Assembly (NCBI RefSeq): GCF_000002425.4
Contig: NC_037270.1
Location: 12,879,106-12,943,105, forward strand
DNA: 64,000 nt
Direction: 5' to 3'
From: Physcomitrium patens
Taxonomy: Eukaryota > Streptophyta > Bryopsida > Funariales > Funariaceae
Shown here: piece by piece, positions 63,245-64,000 of the stretch
How the letters are laid out: each line of letters starts with the position of its first letter
How positions within the stretch are numbered: position 1 is the first letter of the stretch
Translations under genes and position numbers: made by a program
The notes under the pieces: model-generated
What the model was told of the DNA's origin: nothing
The model's database searches: none
The model's input: the letters and a program-made list of their open reading frames with translations, nothing else

Positions 63245-63901
63245 TTAATCACGCCAACGGTAGCCACAATTTGGATTGCAACACACGAAGAACAGCGTCA
63301 TTCCTTCTTCTCCACGAGCAGTAGCCTGCATTAAACGCACAATTTGAATAGTTAGAATGACGAAAAGCTGAATAGACTGACAGTATGAAGAAATACTTCG
63401 CTTCCTCTCAGTCAACTTACCAATTCAAATTGGACATACATTACTAACACTTATTGTTTGGAGCAAGAAAAGGCGTTGTAGAGGATGCAAATGCGGTACG
63501 GAGGACATCTAAATCTTACTAAGAGACTGGGATATCAGTATTGTACTGTGGTACTTTCAGTCGAACTTCGAAGTCAGGCACATCACAACAACAAAAAAAA
63601 AATCTTGCTGATTAAGGTTGGAAAATGCTCTGGAGACTAAGACCCTATCCTCAAAATCTCTCAATTCAACACACCGTAAGTTCAACACATCGTCAAACGC
63701 AGAAAAAAGTGAATTTCAACCACAGGAGTAGAGAGGGCGTGCCTGGAAGAAGACTGCCTCTCCGTGCTGGCAGTTCGCACAGCGCACATTCTTGGTACGT
63801 GGCAGCGTAGGGTCCGAAGCAATATCCTGGAGCACCTGAGTCCGCTCATCTGCACTGTGGAGCACCTCATTTCTGTACACGCAATTATTGTCCGCAACCT
63901 C
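63245..63901 (-). CDS. RPB9: RNA polymerase II subunit RPB9, last two exons (5' end outside window)
   Basis: RPB9 is a small zinc-ribbon subunit of nuclear RNA polymerase II with roles in start-site choice, fidelity and elongation. Two exons are visible on the minus strand: 63901-63743 (53 codons, starting EVADNNCVYRNEV) and 63325-63245 (26 codons plus stop, ATARGEEGMTLFFVCC to GYRWRD). Together they give the linker and the second zinc ribbon, with cysteine pairs CANC and CNPNC. Sequence and length agree closely with plant RPB9; the first zinc ribbon is not in the window. The upstream intron ends in TTGAGCAG at 63910-63902. The intron 63742-63326 would start with GC (CAG|GCACGC) and end with TGCAG, a GC-AG intron. 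No nearby GT donor preserves the FFQATARGEE sequence. Confidence 0.92.
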
Positions 63902-64000
63902 CTGCTCAAGCAACAACACTTCACAATTCAAGCTCACAGGCACCTCCACAACACCTTACCCTAAAACCCCAACCTCAAAACCTTCACATCGTCTGCCCTT
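63902..64000 (-). other. RPB9 intron, partial
   Basis: Sequence upstream (on the minus strand) of the acceptor at 63902. It does not encode the first zinc ribbon (CRECNN-type), so the preceding exon lies beyond the window. Confidence 0.6.

Noticed and set aside
1-64000. tRNA, rRNA or other structured RNA genes
   Set aside because: No cloverleaf-like segment or rRNA-like sequence was recognised by eye. A covariance-model scan would be needed to exclude small RNAs.

Overview
The window looks like nuclear DNA of a land plant, most likely a bryophyte and probably a moss. Two intron-containing plant genes lie at the right end. The other ~88% (1-56655) is a dense nest of Ty3/gypsy LTR retrotransposons, mostly chromodomain elements (chromoviruses) plus a second clade without a chromodomain. 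The species is inferred, not shown.

Layout. 1-4712: old minus-strand gypsy element (family A). 4713-5841: 5' piece of a chromovirus (C1). 5842-14900: full-length but broken family B element on the minus strand (B1), with a solo family D LTR nested in its left LTR. 14901-16488: 3' end of a family D chromovirus on the plus strand (D2). 16489-18563 and 55778-56655: two halves of an ancient AT-rich D-like element (E). They are separated by a D element whose LTRs lie 37 kb apart (18564-19120 and 55212-55772), both flanked by TAAAG. Inside D is a cluster of family B copies (19121-50598: B5, a lone LTR, B2, B3, B4). Inside B4 is a nearly complete chromovirus, C2 (41389-47674), flanked by ATTTA. 56656-58722 is AT-rich spacer.

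Genes. 58723-61108 (+) is a four-exon NAA30, the catalytic subunit of the NatC N-terminal acetyltransferase, with an unusual histidine-rich tail. 63245-63901 (-) holds the last two exons of RPB9, an RNA polymerase II subunit, converging on NAA30. One RPB9 intron appears to use a GC-AG splice pair.

Most notable observations. (1) In families C and D the predicted first 11 transcribed bases, 31-32 bases after a TATA box, are the exact complement of an 11-base block two bases after the 5' LTR. The sequences differ between the families but the pairing is kept. This is the architecture of self-primed reverse transcription known from Tf1 of fission yeast. (2) The C LTR carries a long array of TTCTAGAA units that form textbook heat-shock elements directly upstream of the TATA box, and the array differs in size between copies. 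(3) Both chromovirus families carry a related, unrecognised small reading frame between the chromodomain and the 3' LTR.

All retroelements are treated as fossils. Boundaries come from TG..CA termini, target-site duplications and comparison between copies in the window.
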